From: an uncultured Paracoccaceae bacterium
GTDB taxonomy: Bacteria; Pseudomonadota; Alphaproteobacteria; Rhodobacterales; Rhodobacteraceae
Length of the DNA: 64,000 bases
Assembly (NCBI GenBank): GCA_937895435.1
Contig: CALAXT010000072.1
Span: 1-64,000, forward strand
Direction of reading: 5' to 3'
In this document: positions 42,674 through 52,024 of the stretch, one piece after another
Layout of the letters: every line of letters begins with the position of its first letter
Position numbering within the stretch: position 1 is the first letter of the stretch
Translations under genes and position numbers: made by a program
The notes under the pieces: model-generated
Database searches by the model: none
Seen by the model: the letters and a program-made list of their open reading frames with translations, nothing else
What the model was told of the DNA's origin: nothing

Positions 42674-43921
42674 ATGACTTTTAGATTTGCACTCGCCGCT
42701 AGCACGGCACTTTCGGTTCTTGGCTCTGCCGCAGCCTTTGCCGGCCCGCAGGCAGAGGTTCTGCATTGGTGGACCTCGGGCGGTGAGGCGAAATCGGTCG
42801 CTGTGCTGCAACAGGAATTTGCCGAGAATGGTGGCACATGGACCGATATGCCAGTGGCCGGTGGCGGCGGTGATGCGGCCATGACCGCGCTGCGCGCCCG
42901 CGTTTTGTCGGGCAACGCGCCCACCGCCGTTCAGTTAAAGGGCCCCGCCATTCAAGAATGGTATGACGAAGGCGTGCTGGCCGATATTTCTGGTGTTGCC
43001 AAGGCAGAGGGCTGGGAAAACCTGCTGCCAGCCTCAATCGCAGGTCATATGAAATGTGGTGACACATGGTGTGCGGCGCCCGTAAACGTGCACCGCGTCG
43101 ACTGGATTTGGGCCAATGCCAGTATTCTGGCGCAAAATGGCATTGAAATGCCAACCACTTGGGACGAATTCAACGCGGCAGCTGAAAAGCTGCAAGCCGC
43201 AGGCATCATCCCACTGGCCCATGGTGGACAGGCTTGGCAAGATGCCACATTGTTTGAAACCGTCGTATTGGGCATTGGCGGACCGGCCTTTTTCCAAAAA
43301 GCGTTGGTGGATCTGGACGAAAGCGCCCTGAAATCGGACACGATGGTCGCAGCCTTTGACCAGATGCGCACCCTGCGTGGCTATGTGGATGCCAATTTTT
43401 CAGGGCGCGATTGGAACCTGGCCACCGCCATGGTGATGAATGGCGAGGCGGCATTTCAGGTAATGGGCGATTGGGCCAAAGGTGAATTTTTGGCAGCGGG
43501 CAAAGTGCCGGGCCAAGATTTCCTTTGCGCATCAACGCCGGGCGAGGGCTATCTTTATAACGTCGACAGCTTTGCCATGTTCAAAGTTGCCGGCGATGAC
43601 AATGTGGCCGGCCAAGATCTGCTGGCCAAGCTGATCATGGGGAAGAACTTTCAAAAGGTCTTTAACATGAACAAAGGCTCAATCCCGGCCCGCACCGATG
43701 TGGCTTTGGATGCGTTCGACAGCTGCGCGCAACTGTCAGCCGCAGACATGGCCGCAAGCTCTGCCTCGGGGTCGCTGTTGCCCAGCTATGCCCATGGCAT
43801 GGCACTTTATGGCCCGCAGTCGGGGGCGATCACCGATGTTGTGACAGCACATTTTAACTCGGAAATGTCGTCAGCTGATGCCGTGGCCATGCTGGTGGCC
43901 GCTGTTGCCAACAGCCGCTGA
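42674..43921 (+). CDS. gtsA: Glucose-type ABC transporter binding protein (GtsA-like)
   Basis: A 415-residue periplasmic protein. ATG 42674 follows GGGGAGGAAACC and starts a Sec signal (MTFRFALAASTALSVLGSAAAFAGP). The mature start AEVLHWWTSGGEAKSVAVLQQEF, AMTALRARVLSGNAPTAVQLKGP and VNVHRVDWIWANASIL match the glucose/mannose binding proteins of the GtsA type. Substrate is inferred from family and from glk in the same cluster. Confidence 0.87.
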   Translation: MTFRFALAASTALSVLGSAAAFAGPQAEVLHWWTSGGEAKSVAVLQQEFAENGGTWTDMPVAGGGGDAAMTALRARVLSGNAPTAVQLKGPAIQEWYDEGVLADISGVAKAEGWENLLPASIAGHMKCGDTWCAAPVNVHRVDWIWANASILAQNGIEMPTTWDEFNAAAEKLQAAGIIPLAHGGQAWQDATLFETVVLGIGGPAFFQKALVDLDESALKSDTMVAAFDQMRTLRGYVDANFSGRDWNLATAMVMNGEAAFQVMGDWAKGEFLAAGKVPGQDFLCASTPGEGYLYNVDSFAMFKVAGDDNVAGQDLLAKLIMGKNFQKVFNMNKGSIPARTDVALDAFDSCAQLSAADMAASSASGSLLPSYAHGMALYGPQSGAITDVVTAHFNSEMSSADAVAMLVAAVANSR

Positions 43922-43934
43922 TCATCAGATCACA

Positions 43935-43967
43935 CACCCCGCCAGAGCCATTCTGGCGGGGTGATTT
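43935..43967 (+). terminator. Perfect 12-bp hairpin after gtsA (likely attenuator)
   Basis: CACCCCGCCAGA (43935-43946) pairs perfectly with TCTGGCGGGGTG (43952-43963) around GCCAT, followed by ATTTTC. It lies between the binding-protein and first permease genes of one operon. Confidence 0.75.
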
Positions 43968-43994
43968 TCATCTTGATTTCTTGCGGGGCCGCGC

Positions 43995-44867
43995 ATGACC
44001 AGATGGCTTGAACATCACCTGCCAAAAGCTGTTTTGGCACCCTCATTTCTGGCGGTGCTTGTATTTGTCTATGGCTTTATTGGCTGGACGGCTTGGGTGT
44101 CGCTGACGCGATCAAAGCTGATGCCACGCTATGAAATTGACGGATTTGGCCAGTTTGTGCGGCTGTTTGCCAGCCCAAGGTGGGATACAGCCTTTGGCAA
44201 TCTGTTCATCTTTGGCCTGCTTTTTGTGGTGATTTCACTGGTTTTGGGCCTGTTGCTGGCAATTTTACTGGATCAGCGCATCCGGGTTGAGGGCGTCATC
44301 CGCACCATTTATCTCTACCCGATGGCGCTGTCGCTGATTGTCACCGGCACCGCTTGGAAGTGGGTGCTAAACCCCGGCCTTGGGCTTGAGGCGGTTGTGC
44401 GCGGCTGGGGGTTTGAGAATTTTCGCTTTGATTGGTTGGTCAACAGCGACATGGCCATTTATACGGTCGTTATCGCCGGTGTCTGGCAGGCGTCTGGCTT
44501 TGTGATGGCGCTCTTTTTGGCAGGTCTGCGCTCGGTTGATCAAGAGATCATTCGCGCAGCCGAGGTGGACGGCATTCCGACCTATCGGATTTATTCAGCA
44601 ATCATCATCCCATCGATGGCGCCCATTTTCATGTCTGCCTTTATCGTGCTGACCCATCTGGCCATCAAAAGCTTTGATCTGGTGATTGCGCTGACAGGTG
44701 GTGGGCCCGGATATGCAACCGATCTGCCTGCCACCTATATGTATGCAATGGCATTTTCGCGCGGCGATATTGGGCAAGCGGCAGCGTCGGCCATGGTGAT
44801 GATGGCAGTCGTCTTTGCGATTGTGGTGCCCTATCTTTATTCAGAGCTAAGGCCACGCCATGACTGA
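43995..44867 (+). CDS. gtsB: Glucose-type ABC transporter permease 1
   Basis: A 290-residue MalF-type permease with six hydrophobic segments; the first is LAVLVFVYGFIGWTAWVSL. The coupling loop is AGLRSVDQEIIRAAEVDGIPTYRIYSAIIIP and ALTGGGPGYATDLPATYMY is typical of sugar permeases. Overlaps the next permease gene by 8 bp. Confidence 0.9.
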   Translation: MTRWLEHHLPKAVLAPSFLAVLVFVYGFIGWTAWVSLTRSKLMPRYEIDGFGQFVRLFASPRWDTAFGNLFIFGLLFVVISLVLGLLLAILLDQRIRVEGVIRTIYLYPMALSLIVTGTAWKWVLNPGLGLEAVVRGWGFENFRFDWLVNSDMAIYTVVIAGVWQASGFVMALFLAGLRSVDQEIIRAAEVDGIPTYRIYSAIIIPSMAPIFMSAFIVLTHLAIKSFDLVIALTGGGPGYATDLPATYMYAMAFSRGDIGQAAASAMVMMAVVFAIVVPYLYSELRPRHD

Positions 44868-45780
44868 TTTTTCAACGGCCAATCGTTCGATGCCACCGCC
44901 ACCAAGCCGCATGCGCCGCACCGGCGGGGTGAAACGCGCGCTGTTGCGCTGGTTGTTGTTTGCCGGGCTTGGGGTCTTTGCGCTGTTTTATCTGATGCCA
45001 CTTTTTGTCATGCTGACCACCTCATTAAAAAGTCTTGAGGAAATCCGCACCGGCAGTCTTGTGGCCCTGCCCCGCACCGTGACGTTTGACGCGTGGCATA
45101 CCGCATGGTCACAGGCCTGCAGCGGTATAAAATGTGAAGGCTTGCGGCCCTATTTCATGAACTCGGTTCTGATTGCGGTGCCGGCTGTGGCGATTTCAAC
45201 CATGATTGGCGCACTCAACGGCTATGTCGTGGCACATTGGCGGTTTCGTGGTGCGAACATCATCTTTTCACTGATGCTGTTTGGCTGTTTCATTCCGTTT
45301 CAGGTGGTTTTGCTGCCGATGGCGCGCATGTTGGGGTTGATGGGGCTGGCGGGCACGATCCCGGGCTTGATCTTTGTGCATGTGATCTATGGCATTGGCT
45401 TTACGACGCTATTTTTCCGAAACTATTACGTCAGCGTCCCCGGCGAATTGGTCAAAGCCGCAAAGGTGGATGGCGCAGGGTTTTTGCGGATCTTTTGGTC
45501 AATTTTTCTGCCACTTTCGCTGCCGATCTTTGTGGTGACGATCATCTGGCAATTCACCCAAATCTGGAATGATTTTCTGTTTGGGGTATCATTTAGCCAA
45601 GCAGGCACCCAGCCGGTGACGGTGGCGTTAAACAATATCGTGAATTCCACCACCGGGGTCAAAGAATACAATGTGGATATGGCCGCAGCCATCATCGCAG
45701 CCCTGCCCACGCTGCTGGTCTATGTGGTGGCAGGCAAATATTTCATCCGCGGTCTGACCGCCGGATCGGTCAAGGGTTAG
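44860..45780 (+). CDS. gtsC: Glucose-type ABC transporter permease 2
   Basis: A 306-residue MalG-type permease. It has an extra polar N-terminal stretch of about 28 residues before the first helix (RWLLFAGLGVFALFYLMPLFVML), the coupling loop VPGELVKAAKVDGAGFLRIFWSIFLP and the usual C-terminus YFIRGLTAGSVKG. The SQACSGIKCEGLRPYFMNS stretch after the first helix is typical of the GtsC group. Confidence 0.9.
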   Translation: MTDFSTANRSMPPPPSRMRRTGGVKRALLRWLLFAGLGVFALFYLMPLFVMLTTSLKSLEEIRTGSLVALPRTVTFDAWHTAWSQACSGIKCEGLRPYFMNSVLIAVPAVAISTMIGALNGYVVAHWRFRGANIIFSLMLFGCFIPFQVVLLPMARMLGLMGLAGTIPGLIFVHVIYGIGFTTLFFRNYYVSVPGELVKAAKVDGAGFLRIFWSIFLPLSLPIFVVTIIWQFTQIWNDFLFGVSFSQAGTQPVTVALNNIVNSTTGVKEYNVDMAAAIIAALPTLLVYVVAGKYFIRGLTAGSVKG

Positions 45781-45874
45781 GCGATGCAGCCCAGCCCCAT
45801 CATGCCACGCGCCGGGGGCGCATTGGCCAACCCATCAGGCGCACATTGCCGCCTTTGCACGAAAGGGATCTAAG

Positions 45875-46972
45875 ATGCCCCCCATTCTTGATATCCGCAA
45901 TCTATACAAAAGCTATGGCACGACCGAGATTTTGAAAGACATCAATGTCACCATTGAGCCGGGCGATTTTCTGGTGTTGGTGGGCCCCTCTGGCTGCGGA
46001 AAATCAACGCTGCTCAACTGTATCGCCGGGCTCGAAGATATTTCTGGCGGTGCCATCCACATTGGCGGGCAAGACATGACCGATGTGGCACCCAAAGATC
46101 GCAACATCGCAATGGTGTTCCAATCCTACGCGCTTTACCCCACGATGACGGTGGCCAAAAACATCACCTTTGGCATGAAGGTACGCGGCGTTGATCAGGC
46201 CACCCAAGATCACAAATTGGCCGAGGTCGCCCGACAATTGCAAATTGAACCGCTGCTGTCGCGCAAACCCGCCCAGCTGTCAGGGGGCCAGCGCCAACGC
46301 GTGGCGATGGGGCGGGCGCTTGTGCGGGATCCTAAGCTGTTTTTGTTCGACGAACCGCTGTCGAACCTCGATGCAAAGCTGCGCGTTGAAATGCGCACTG
46401 AAATCAAAAAACTGCACCACAATCTTGGGGCCTCAATGGTTTATGTCACACATGACCAGATTGAGGCGCTGACGCTTGCCACCAAAATTGTGGTGATGAA
46501 GGGCGGTGTCATTCAGCAAATTGGCACCCCATCTGAAATCTACAATCGCCCTGCAAATCTTTTTGTGGCTGATTTCATGGGCTCACCCTCGATGAACCTG
46601 ATCCCCGCGCGCACGCAGCGCATGGGCGAGACCACACAGATTGAAATCGCCCGCCCGGATGGCCCGCCGCTGGTGCTGCAAGACACCCGCCGCCCCGATT
46701 TGCCCGCCGATATCATTTTGGGCCTGCGCCCCGAAGACATCGGTGCGCCCGGCTTTCGCCAGGGTCCTTTGGTTCAAACCTCTCCGTGCCGGGTTGATGT
46801 CGTCGAGCCCGCAGGCGCAGATACCTATATTGTCGCGCATCTGGGCGGCAAAGAAGTCACAGCCCGGTTTCATGCCGAAACCGAGGCGCAGCCCGGCAGC
46901 CCGCTTGAATTTGCGTTTGATTTGACCAAAGCGGCCTATTTCGCCCCCAACTCTGGTGAACGGCTGAACTGA
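45875..46972 (+). CDS. gtsD: Glucose-type ABC transporter ATPase (MalK/UgpC family)
   Basis: A 365-residue ATPase with canonical Walker A GPSGCGKSTLLN, Q-loop VFQSYALYP, signature LSGGQRQRVAMGRAL, Walker B LFLFDEPLSNLD and YVTHDQIEAL, followed by a TOBE domain with LGLRPEDIG. It follows gtsC by 94 bp and precedes glk by 95 bp on the same strand. Confidence 0.92.
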   Translation: MPPILDIRNLYKSYGTTEILKDINVTIEPGDFLVLVGPSGCGKSTLLNCIAGLEDISGGAIHIGGQDMTDVAPKDRNIAMVFQSYALYPTMTVAKNITFGMKVRGVDQATQDHKLAEVARQLQIEPLLSRKPAQLSGGQRQRVAMGRALVRDPKLFLFDEPLSNLDAKLRVEMRTEIKKLHHNLGASMVYVTHDQIEALTLATKIVVMKGGVIQQIGTPSEIYNRPANLFVADFMGSPSMNLIPARTQRMGETTQIEIARPDGPPLVLQDTRRPDLPADIILGLRPEDIGAPGFRQGPLVQTSPCRVDVVEPAGADTYIVAHLGGKEVTARFHAETEAQPGSPLEFAFDLTKAAYFAPNSGERLN

Positions 46973-47067
46973 CCCAAACACCCCCCGCAAACATCCCCCT
47001 TGTCGGTGCCAGCAATGCCCCCGATAAAGGGGCTTCACAGGTCTCACCCCCAACAAAGGACCCCTGC

Positions 47068-48039
47068 ATGCTTTCGGTTGTGGCCGATGTCGGTGGCACC
47101 AATACAAGGCTGGCGCTGGCGCGTGACGGCCGGGTGCTGACAGATACCCTGCGCAAGCGTCAAAACACCCGCTTTGCTGATTTGGCTGCGGTGCTGCGCG
47201 ATTATTTGGCCGAACTTGCCGCCAGCCCGCAAGCCGCCGCGATCGCGATCGCGGGACCAGTGCGTCACGGTGTGGGGCGTCTGACCAATCTGAACTGGGA
47301 AATGGACAGTGCGGGCCTGCGTGCGGCAACGGGCGCTGAACGGGTCATGATTTTAAATGATCTTCAGGCCCATGGACACGCCCTTGGGCATCTGGAAACC
47401 GACATGGTCGATCTGATCACAGCAGGCACGGGCTCCGAGCCAGGCGGAGCACGGCTGGTTGTTGGGGTTGGCACCGGCTTTAACGCCGCCGTCGCCCATG
47501 ACACGCCGAGCGGTGTTCAGGTGGCCGCGTCTGAATGCGGGCATATCACGCTGCCCCTGTGCCCCCCAAAGCACGGCGCATTGGGTCAGGCCTTGGCCCA
47601 GCCGGATGGGTTCATTGGGGTGGAAGACGCGCTGTCGGGCCGTGGTCTTGAACGCATTTATGGATTTGTCGGACCGGGTGCCACCATGCCTGCGGATCAG
47701 ATCATGGCAGCCTTGGCCGCGGGCGCACCACAGGCACAGACCACGGCGGGGCTCTTTTTAGATTTGTTGGGCCGGGTGGTGGGGGATCTGGCGCTGGTCC
47801 ATTTGCCCTTTGGCGGCATTTTTCTGTGCGGTGGGGTGGCACGGGCGTTTGGCGGATTGATCGCGCCCAATGCCCCTAATTTCAGACCAGAATTTGGCCA
47901 AGGATTTGCTGCAAAAGGCAGGTTTTCCGACTTTATGACCGCGTTCCCCATTCACATGATCACCGATGATTTTGCCGCCCTGTTGGGCTGCGCGGCCAGC
48001 CTGCAGGCCCCCAACGCACCAACATCCACCCGGATTTGA
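47068..48039 (+). CDS. glk: Glucokinase
   Basis: Phosphorylates glucose with ATP. A 323-residue ROK-unrelated Glk-family protein with the phosphate loop VVADVGGTNTRLALA, LNDLQAHGHALGHL, VGVGTGFNAAV, SECGHITLPL and GIFLCGGVARA. An AAAGGA site precedes ATG 47068. Its place after gtsABCD supports glucose as the transported sugar. Confidence 0.93.
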   Translation: MLSVVADVGGTNTRLALARDGRVLTDTLRKRQNTRFADLAAVLRDYLAELAASPQAAAIAIAGPVRHGVGRLTNLNWEMDSAGLRAATGAERVMILNDLQAHGHALGHLETDMVDLITAGTGSEPGGARLVVGVGTGFNAAVAHDTPSGVQVAASECGHITLPLCPPKHGALGQALAQPDGFIGVEDALSGRGLERIYGFVGPGATMPADQIMAALAAGAPQAQTTAGLFLDLLGRVVGDLALVHLPFGGIFLCGGVARAFGGLIAPNAPNFRPEFGQGFAAKGRFSDFMTAFPIHMITDDFAALLGCAASLQAPNAPTSTRI

Positions 48040-48127
48040 CGCAAAAATTCTACAACTGTCGCATTTCGCACGCGCCCAGCTCTGCCCCCCCCGTTAGGCT
48101 TCTTGAAAACCAAAGATGAGGGGCACC

Positions 48128-50167
48128 ATGGCCAGCACAGATCCGCTTTTGCAACCCTATCAGCTCAAACACCTGACGCTGCGCAACCGGATCATGACAA
48201 CCAGCCATGAACCAGCCTATCCCGTTGATGGCATGCCAAAAGAGCGCTATCGCGCCTATCACGTCGAACGCGCCCGCGCCGGTGTGGCGCTGACAATGAC
48301 GGCTGGGTCGGCGGCAGTTTCACGCGACAGCCCGCCGGTTTTCAACAACATTCTGGCATATCGGGATGAGGTCGTGCCGTGGATGCGCGCGCTCAGCGAC
48401 GAATGCCATGAACATGGCTGCGCGGTGATGATCCAGCTGACGCACTTGGGCCGACGCACGACATGGAACAAGGGCGATTGGCTGCCCTCGGTGTCGGCCG
48501 GGCCCTTTCGCGAACCCTCGCACCGGGCCTTTCCCAAAGTTGTCGAAGATTGGGATATCGCCCGCATCATCGAAGATTACGCAGATGCTGCGCAACGAAT
48601 GCAGGCCGCCGGGCTCGATGGGATTGAGCTGGAATGCTATGGCCATCTGATGGATCAGTTCTGCTCGCCGCTGACCAACACGCTTGATGCCCCCTATGGC
48701 GGCAGTTTTGACAACCGCATGCGCTTTAGCATGGATGTGTTGGACGCCATTCGCAAACGGGTCGGTGCTGGATTTTTGGTGGGTGTACGCTACACGGCCG
48801 ATGAAACCGCCCCCGGTGGTATTTGCGTGGAGGACGGATTGGAAATGGGCCGCCGCTTTCGTGACAGCGGCATGGTCGATTTTCTCAACATCATCCGCGG
48901 TCAGATCCACACAGACCCGGCCATGACCGATGTGATCCCGATTCAGGGCATGGCCTCTGCACCGCATCTGGACTTTGCAGGACAAATCAGGGCCGAGATT
49001 GGCATGCCCACCTTTCATGCCGCGCGCATCCCAGATGTGGCGACCGCCCGCCATGCCGTGGCCAGCGGCAAGCTGGATATGGTAGGGATGACCCGTGCCC
49101 ATATGGCCGATCCGCACATCGTGCAAAAGATCATTGAGGGCCGCGAAGACGATATTCGCCCCTGTGTCGGTGCCACCTACTGTCTGGATCGGATCTATGG
49201 CGCAGGTGAGGCGCTTTGCATCCACAATGCCGCAACCGGGCGTGAACTGACGATGCCCCACAACATCCCCGCGGCCGATATGCACAAACGCGTGGTGGTG
49301 GTGGGTGCAGGCCCCGCCGGGCTCGAGGCTGCACGCGTGGCCGCAGAGCGGGGCCACGCCGTCACCGTATTTGAGGCGGCACCCGAGCCGGGCGGCCAGA
49401 TCCGTCTGACCGCCCAAACTCCCCGCCGCCGTGAAATGATCGGCATTGTGGATTGGCGCATGGCGCAATGCGCGGCGCGCGATGTGGTGTTTCATTTTAA
49501 CACCTATGCCGAACCCGAAGACGTGCGGGCACTGAACCCCGATCTGGTGATCATTGCTACGGGCGGGTTGCCGCAAACGGCGGTGTTGGAGGCGGGCAAT
49601 GATCTGGTGGTGTCCAGCTGGGATATTCTGTCGGGCGATGTGAAACCGGGCAGCAACGTGCTGATTTTTGATGACGCAGGCGACCACCCCGCCCTGCAAG
49701 CCGCCCAGATGATCGCGCAAACCGGCGCACAGGTTGAAATCATGACCCCTGATCGCAGTTTTGTCCCCGATGTGATGGCGATGAACTTGGTGCCCTATAT
49801 GCGCGCGCTCCAAGATAAAAACGTTACCTTTACTGTGACCTATCGGCTGCGCTCAGTGACACGCGATGGCAACCAGCTGTGCGCCACGATTGGCAGTGAC
49901 TACATGGCTCTGGCACGTCAGGCGCACTATGATCAGATCGTTGTCAATCACGGCACCTTGCCGCTTGATGATCTGTATTTTGCACTTAAACCGCTGTCAC
50001 GAAACCTGGGCGCGGTGGATCAGGGCGCACTTTTGGCAGGCCAGCCCCAAGACCGCAATGGCGGGCCAGCAGACGGATTTCAACTGTTTCGCATTGGGGA
50101 TGCCGTTTCATCGCGCAACACTCACGCCGCAATCTATGACGCGTTGCGGCTTATGAAAGATCTTTGA
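48128..50167 (+). CDS. DgcA-like NADH:flavin oxidoreductase (putative N-demethylase)
   Basis: A 679-residue protein with an N-terminal old-yellow-enzyme TIM barrel (FMN), an iron-sulfur linker and a C-terminal dinucleotide-binding half (VVVVGAGPAGLEAARVAAERG), the trimethylamine-dehydrogenase layout. It resembles dimethylglycine/stachydrine demethylases (DgcA, StcD). In the cluster region C346, C352 and C364 are present but the position expected to hold the second ligand is Ala349. ATG 48128 follows AGGGG at 5 nt. Followed after 30 bp by an MttB homologue. Substrate class (N-methylated amine) is inferred. Confidence 0.82.
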   Translation: MASTDPLLQPYQLKHLTLRNRIMTTSHEPAYPVDGMPKERYRAYHVERARAGVALTMTAGSAAVSRDSPPVFNNILAYRDEVVPWMRALSDECHEHGCAVMIQLTHLGRRTTWNKGDWLPSVSAGPFREPSHRAFPKVVEDWDIARIIEDYADAAQRMQAAGLDGIELECYGHLMDQFCSPLTNTLDAPYGGSFDNRMRFSMDVLDAIRKRVGAGFLVGVRYTADETAPGGICVEDGLEMGRRFRDSGMVDFLNIIRGQIHTDPAMTDVIPIQGMASAPHLDFAGQIRAEIGMPTFHAARIPDVATARHAVASGKLDMVGMTRAHMADPHIVQKIIEGREDDIRPCVGATYCLDRIYGAGEALCIHNAATGRELTMPHNIPAADMHKRVVVVGAGPAGLEAARVAAERGHAVTVFEAAPEPGGQIRLTAQTPRRREMIGIVDWRMAQCAARDVVFHFNTYAEPEDVRALNPDLVIIATGGLPQTAVLEAGNDLVVSSWDILSGDVKPGSNVLIFDDAGDHPALQAAQMIAQTGAQVEIMTPDRSFVPDVMAMNLVPYMRALQDKNVTFTVTYRLRSVTRDGNQLCATIGSDYMALARQAHYDQIVVNHGTLPLDDLYFALKPLSRNLGAVDQGALLAGQPQDRNGGPADGFQLFRIGDAVSSRNTHAAIYDALRLMKDL

Positions 50168-50197
50168 CACACAGCTTTGGCACAGGGAATGACATCG

Positions 50198-51754
50198 ATG
50201 GATACGCCCACAGACACAACCACCCCCCGTCGCAGCCGCAGCGGCGGCCGTCAGGCCCGCCAAGATGCCGCCAGCCAGGCAACCCCTAGCTTGGCGCGCC
50301 CCTATATCCAACGGGCCATTCCCCCCTATGACATCGTGGGCGAAGAAGGCTTGGCCAAGATTGAAGCCGCCGCCGACCGCATTCTGGCCGAAACCGGCAT
50401 CGAATTTCGGGATGATCCGGTTGCGCTTGCCCATTGGCGGCGCGCCGGTGCGCATGTGACGGGCGATCTTGTTCGCTTTCCACCGGGCCTGCTGCGTGAG
50501 CTGTTAAAAACCGCACCGCGTGAATTCACCCAACATGCGCGCAACCCAGCCAATTCGGTGCAGATCGGCGGTAAAAACGTCGTGTTTGCACCGGCTTATG
50601 GCTCGCCATTTGTGATGGATCTGGATCGGGGGCGCCGCTACGGCACGATTGAGGACTTCCGCAATTTTATCAAACTGGCGCAATCCTCGCCTTGGTTGCA
50701 TCATTCAGGTGGCACGATTTGTGAGCCGACCGATGTTCCGGTCAACAAACGCCATCTTGACATGGTCTATTCCCACATTCGCTATTCTGACCGTCCCTTT
50801 ATGGGATCGGTCACCGCTGAAGATCGCGCTGGAGATAATATTGAAATGAGCCGCATCCTGTTTGGGGCTGATTTTGTTGACCAAAACTGTGTGATCTTAG
50901 GCAATGTCAATGTAAACTCGCCGCTGGTTTGGGATGGCACCATGACACGGTCGTTGCGCGCCTATGCCCGCGCCAATCAGGCAGCGGTGATTGTGCCATT
51001 TATTCTGGGCGGCGCGATGGGGCCCGTTACAACGGCGGGTGGAATTGCGCAATCTTTGGCTGAAACGATGGCCGGTTGTGCGTTGACACAACTAGAGCGG
51101 CCAGGCGCACCAGTGATCTTTGGCAATTTCCTCAGTTCCATGAGCCTGCGATCAGGCTCGCCCACCTTTGGAACCCCCGAACCGGCAGCGGGCTCGCTGA
51201 TCATCGGGCAATTGGCCAGACGATTGGGCTTACCCCTGCGCTGTGCAGGCAATTTCACCACATCAAAAGTGCCAGATGCCCAAGCGATGATGGAAGGCGT
51301 GATGTCGATGATGTCGGCTGTCCATTGCGGGGCGAACTTTATTCTGCATTCGGCCGGATTTTTGGACGGTTTGCTGTCAATGTCTTATGAAAAGTTCATG
51401 TTGGATGCCGATTTCTGTGGTGCGCTGCATTCCTATCTGGATGGCGTGGTGATTGATGACAACACGCTGGCGGTTGATGCTTTTGCAGAAGTTGGGCCGG
51501 GAAATCACTTTTTTGGCTGCGCACACACAATGGAAAATTACAAAACCGCGTTTTTCGATGCCAGCCTTTCCAATAATGAGCCGTTTGAAAAATGGGAACT
51601 GGGCGGATCAGTTGCATCGCCTGAACGCGCAAATGCCGCATGGAAGCGCAGTTTGGCTGAATATGAAGCCCCCGCCTTGGACAGCAGCATTGATGCCGCA
51701 CTTCAAGCTTTCATGGATCGGCGCAAGTCTGAGATGGAGGATGCTTGGTATTAA
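50198..51754 (+). CDS. Trimethylamine methyltransferase-family protein (non-pyrrolysine MttB homologue)
   Basis: A 518-residue COG5598-type protein with ERILAETGIEFRDDP-like N-terminus, VQIGGKNVVFAPAYGSPFV, and the barrel core GGAMGPVTTAGGIAQSLAETMAGC. There is no in-frame TAG, so it is not a pyrrolysine enzyme; related non-Pyl proteins demethylate glycine betaine, proline betaine or carnitine using a corrinoid protein. No corrinoid-protein gene is in the window. ATG 50198 has AGGGA 9 nt upstream; ATG 50189 is possible. The N-terminal 30 residues are Arg/Thr-rich. Confidence 0.83.
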   Translation: MDTPTDTTTPRRSRSGGRQARQDAASQATPSLARPYIQRAIPPYDIVGEEGLAKIEAAADRILAETGIEFRDDPVALAHWRRAGAHVTGDLVRFPPGLLRELLKTAPREFTQHARNPANSVQIGGKNVVFAPAYGSPFVMDLDRGRRYGTIEDFRNFIKLAQSSPWLHHSGGTICEPTDVPVNKRHLDMVYSHIRYSDRPFMGSVTAEDRAGDNIEMSRILFGADFVDQNCVILGNVNVNSPLVWDGTMTRSLRAYARANQAAVIVPFILGGAMGPVTTAGGIAQSLAETMAGCALTQLERPGAPVIFGNFLSSMSLRSGSPTFGTPEPAAGSLIIGQLARRLGLPLRCAGNFTTSKVPDAQAMMEGVMSMMSAVHCGANFILHSAGFLDGLLSMSYEKFMLDADFCGALHSYLDGVVIDDNTLAVDAFAEVGPGNHFFGCAHTMENYKTAFFDASLSNNEPFEKWELGGSVASPERANAAWKRSLAEYEAPALDSSIDAALQAFMDRRKSEMEDAWY

Positions 51755-52024
51755 CACTGAGCACACACAAAACTATACTTTCGTATATTGAAAATATACT
51801 TTTGCGTTTTCTTATATTCAAATGAATATCCAAATTAACCGAATGACAACATGCCCTAGACTTCGGAATTTATAATATAAATTTAATTCAGGTATGTGTG
51901 TTTTTGTAAGGTTAAGGTTTGACGCCGCGATACATCGTTGTCTTCTTATGAACCTCACTCAGACCGCAGAAAAAATTAATAGAATGCCCGAAAACTGGGT
52001 ATGACAGGGAAGTTGGAAGATCAT
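51755..52024. promoter_or_regulatory. AT-rich gap with three palindromes upstream of the CtrA-like gene
   Basis: No gene is seen in these 270 bp. Three perfect inverted repeats lie within 100 bp: TATATT-GAA-AATATA (51784-51798), ATATTCA-AA-TGAATAT (51814-51829) and AATTTAT-AAT-ATAAATT (51867-51883); the last contains a TATAAT (51871-51876). The stretch is strikingly AT-rich compared with the rest of the window. Confidence 0.6.

Noticed and set aside
47017-47033. GCCCC/GGGGC hairpin between gtsD and glk as a terminator
   Set aside because: Only a 5-bp stem and no T-run; too weak to list as a terminator.
48320-49813. Long open frame (497 codons) on the minus strand opposite the DgcA-like gene
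   Set aside because: Composition is His/Gly-rich without domain features, and the plus strand encodes a clear flavoenzyme over the same bases; it is a GC-driven shadow.
50198-51754. Pyrrolysine-containing MttB
   Set aside because: No in-frame amber codon interrupts the gene and no pyl genes are present.
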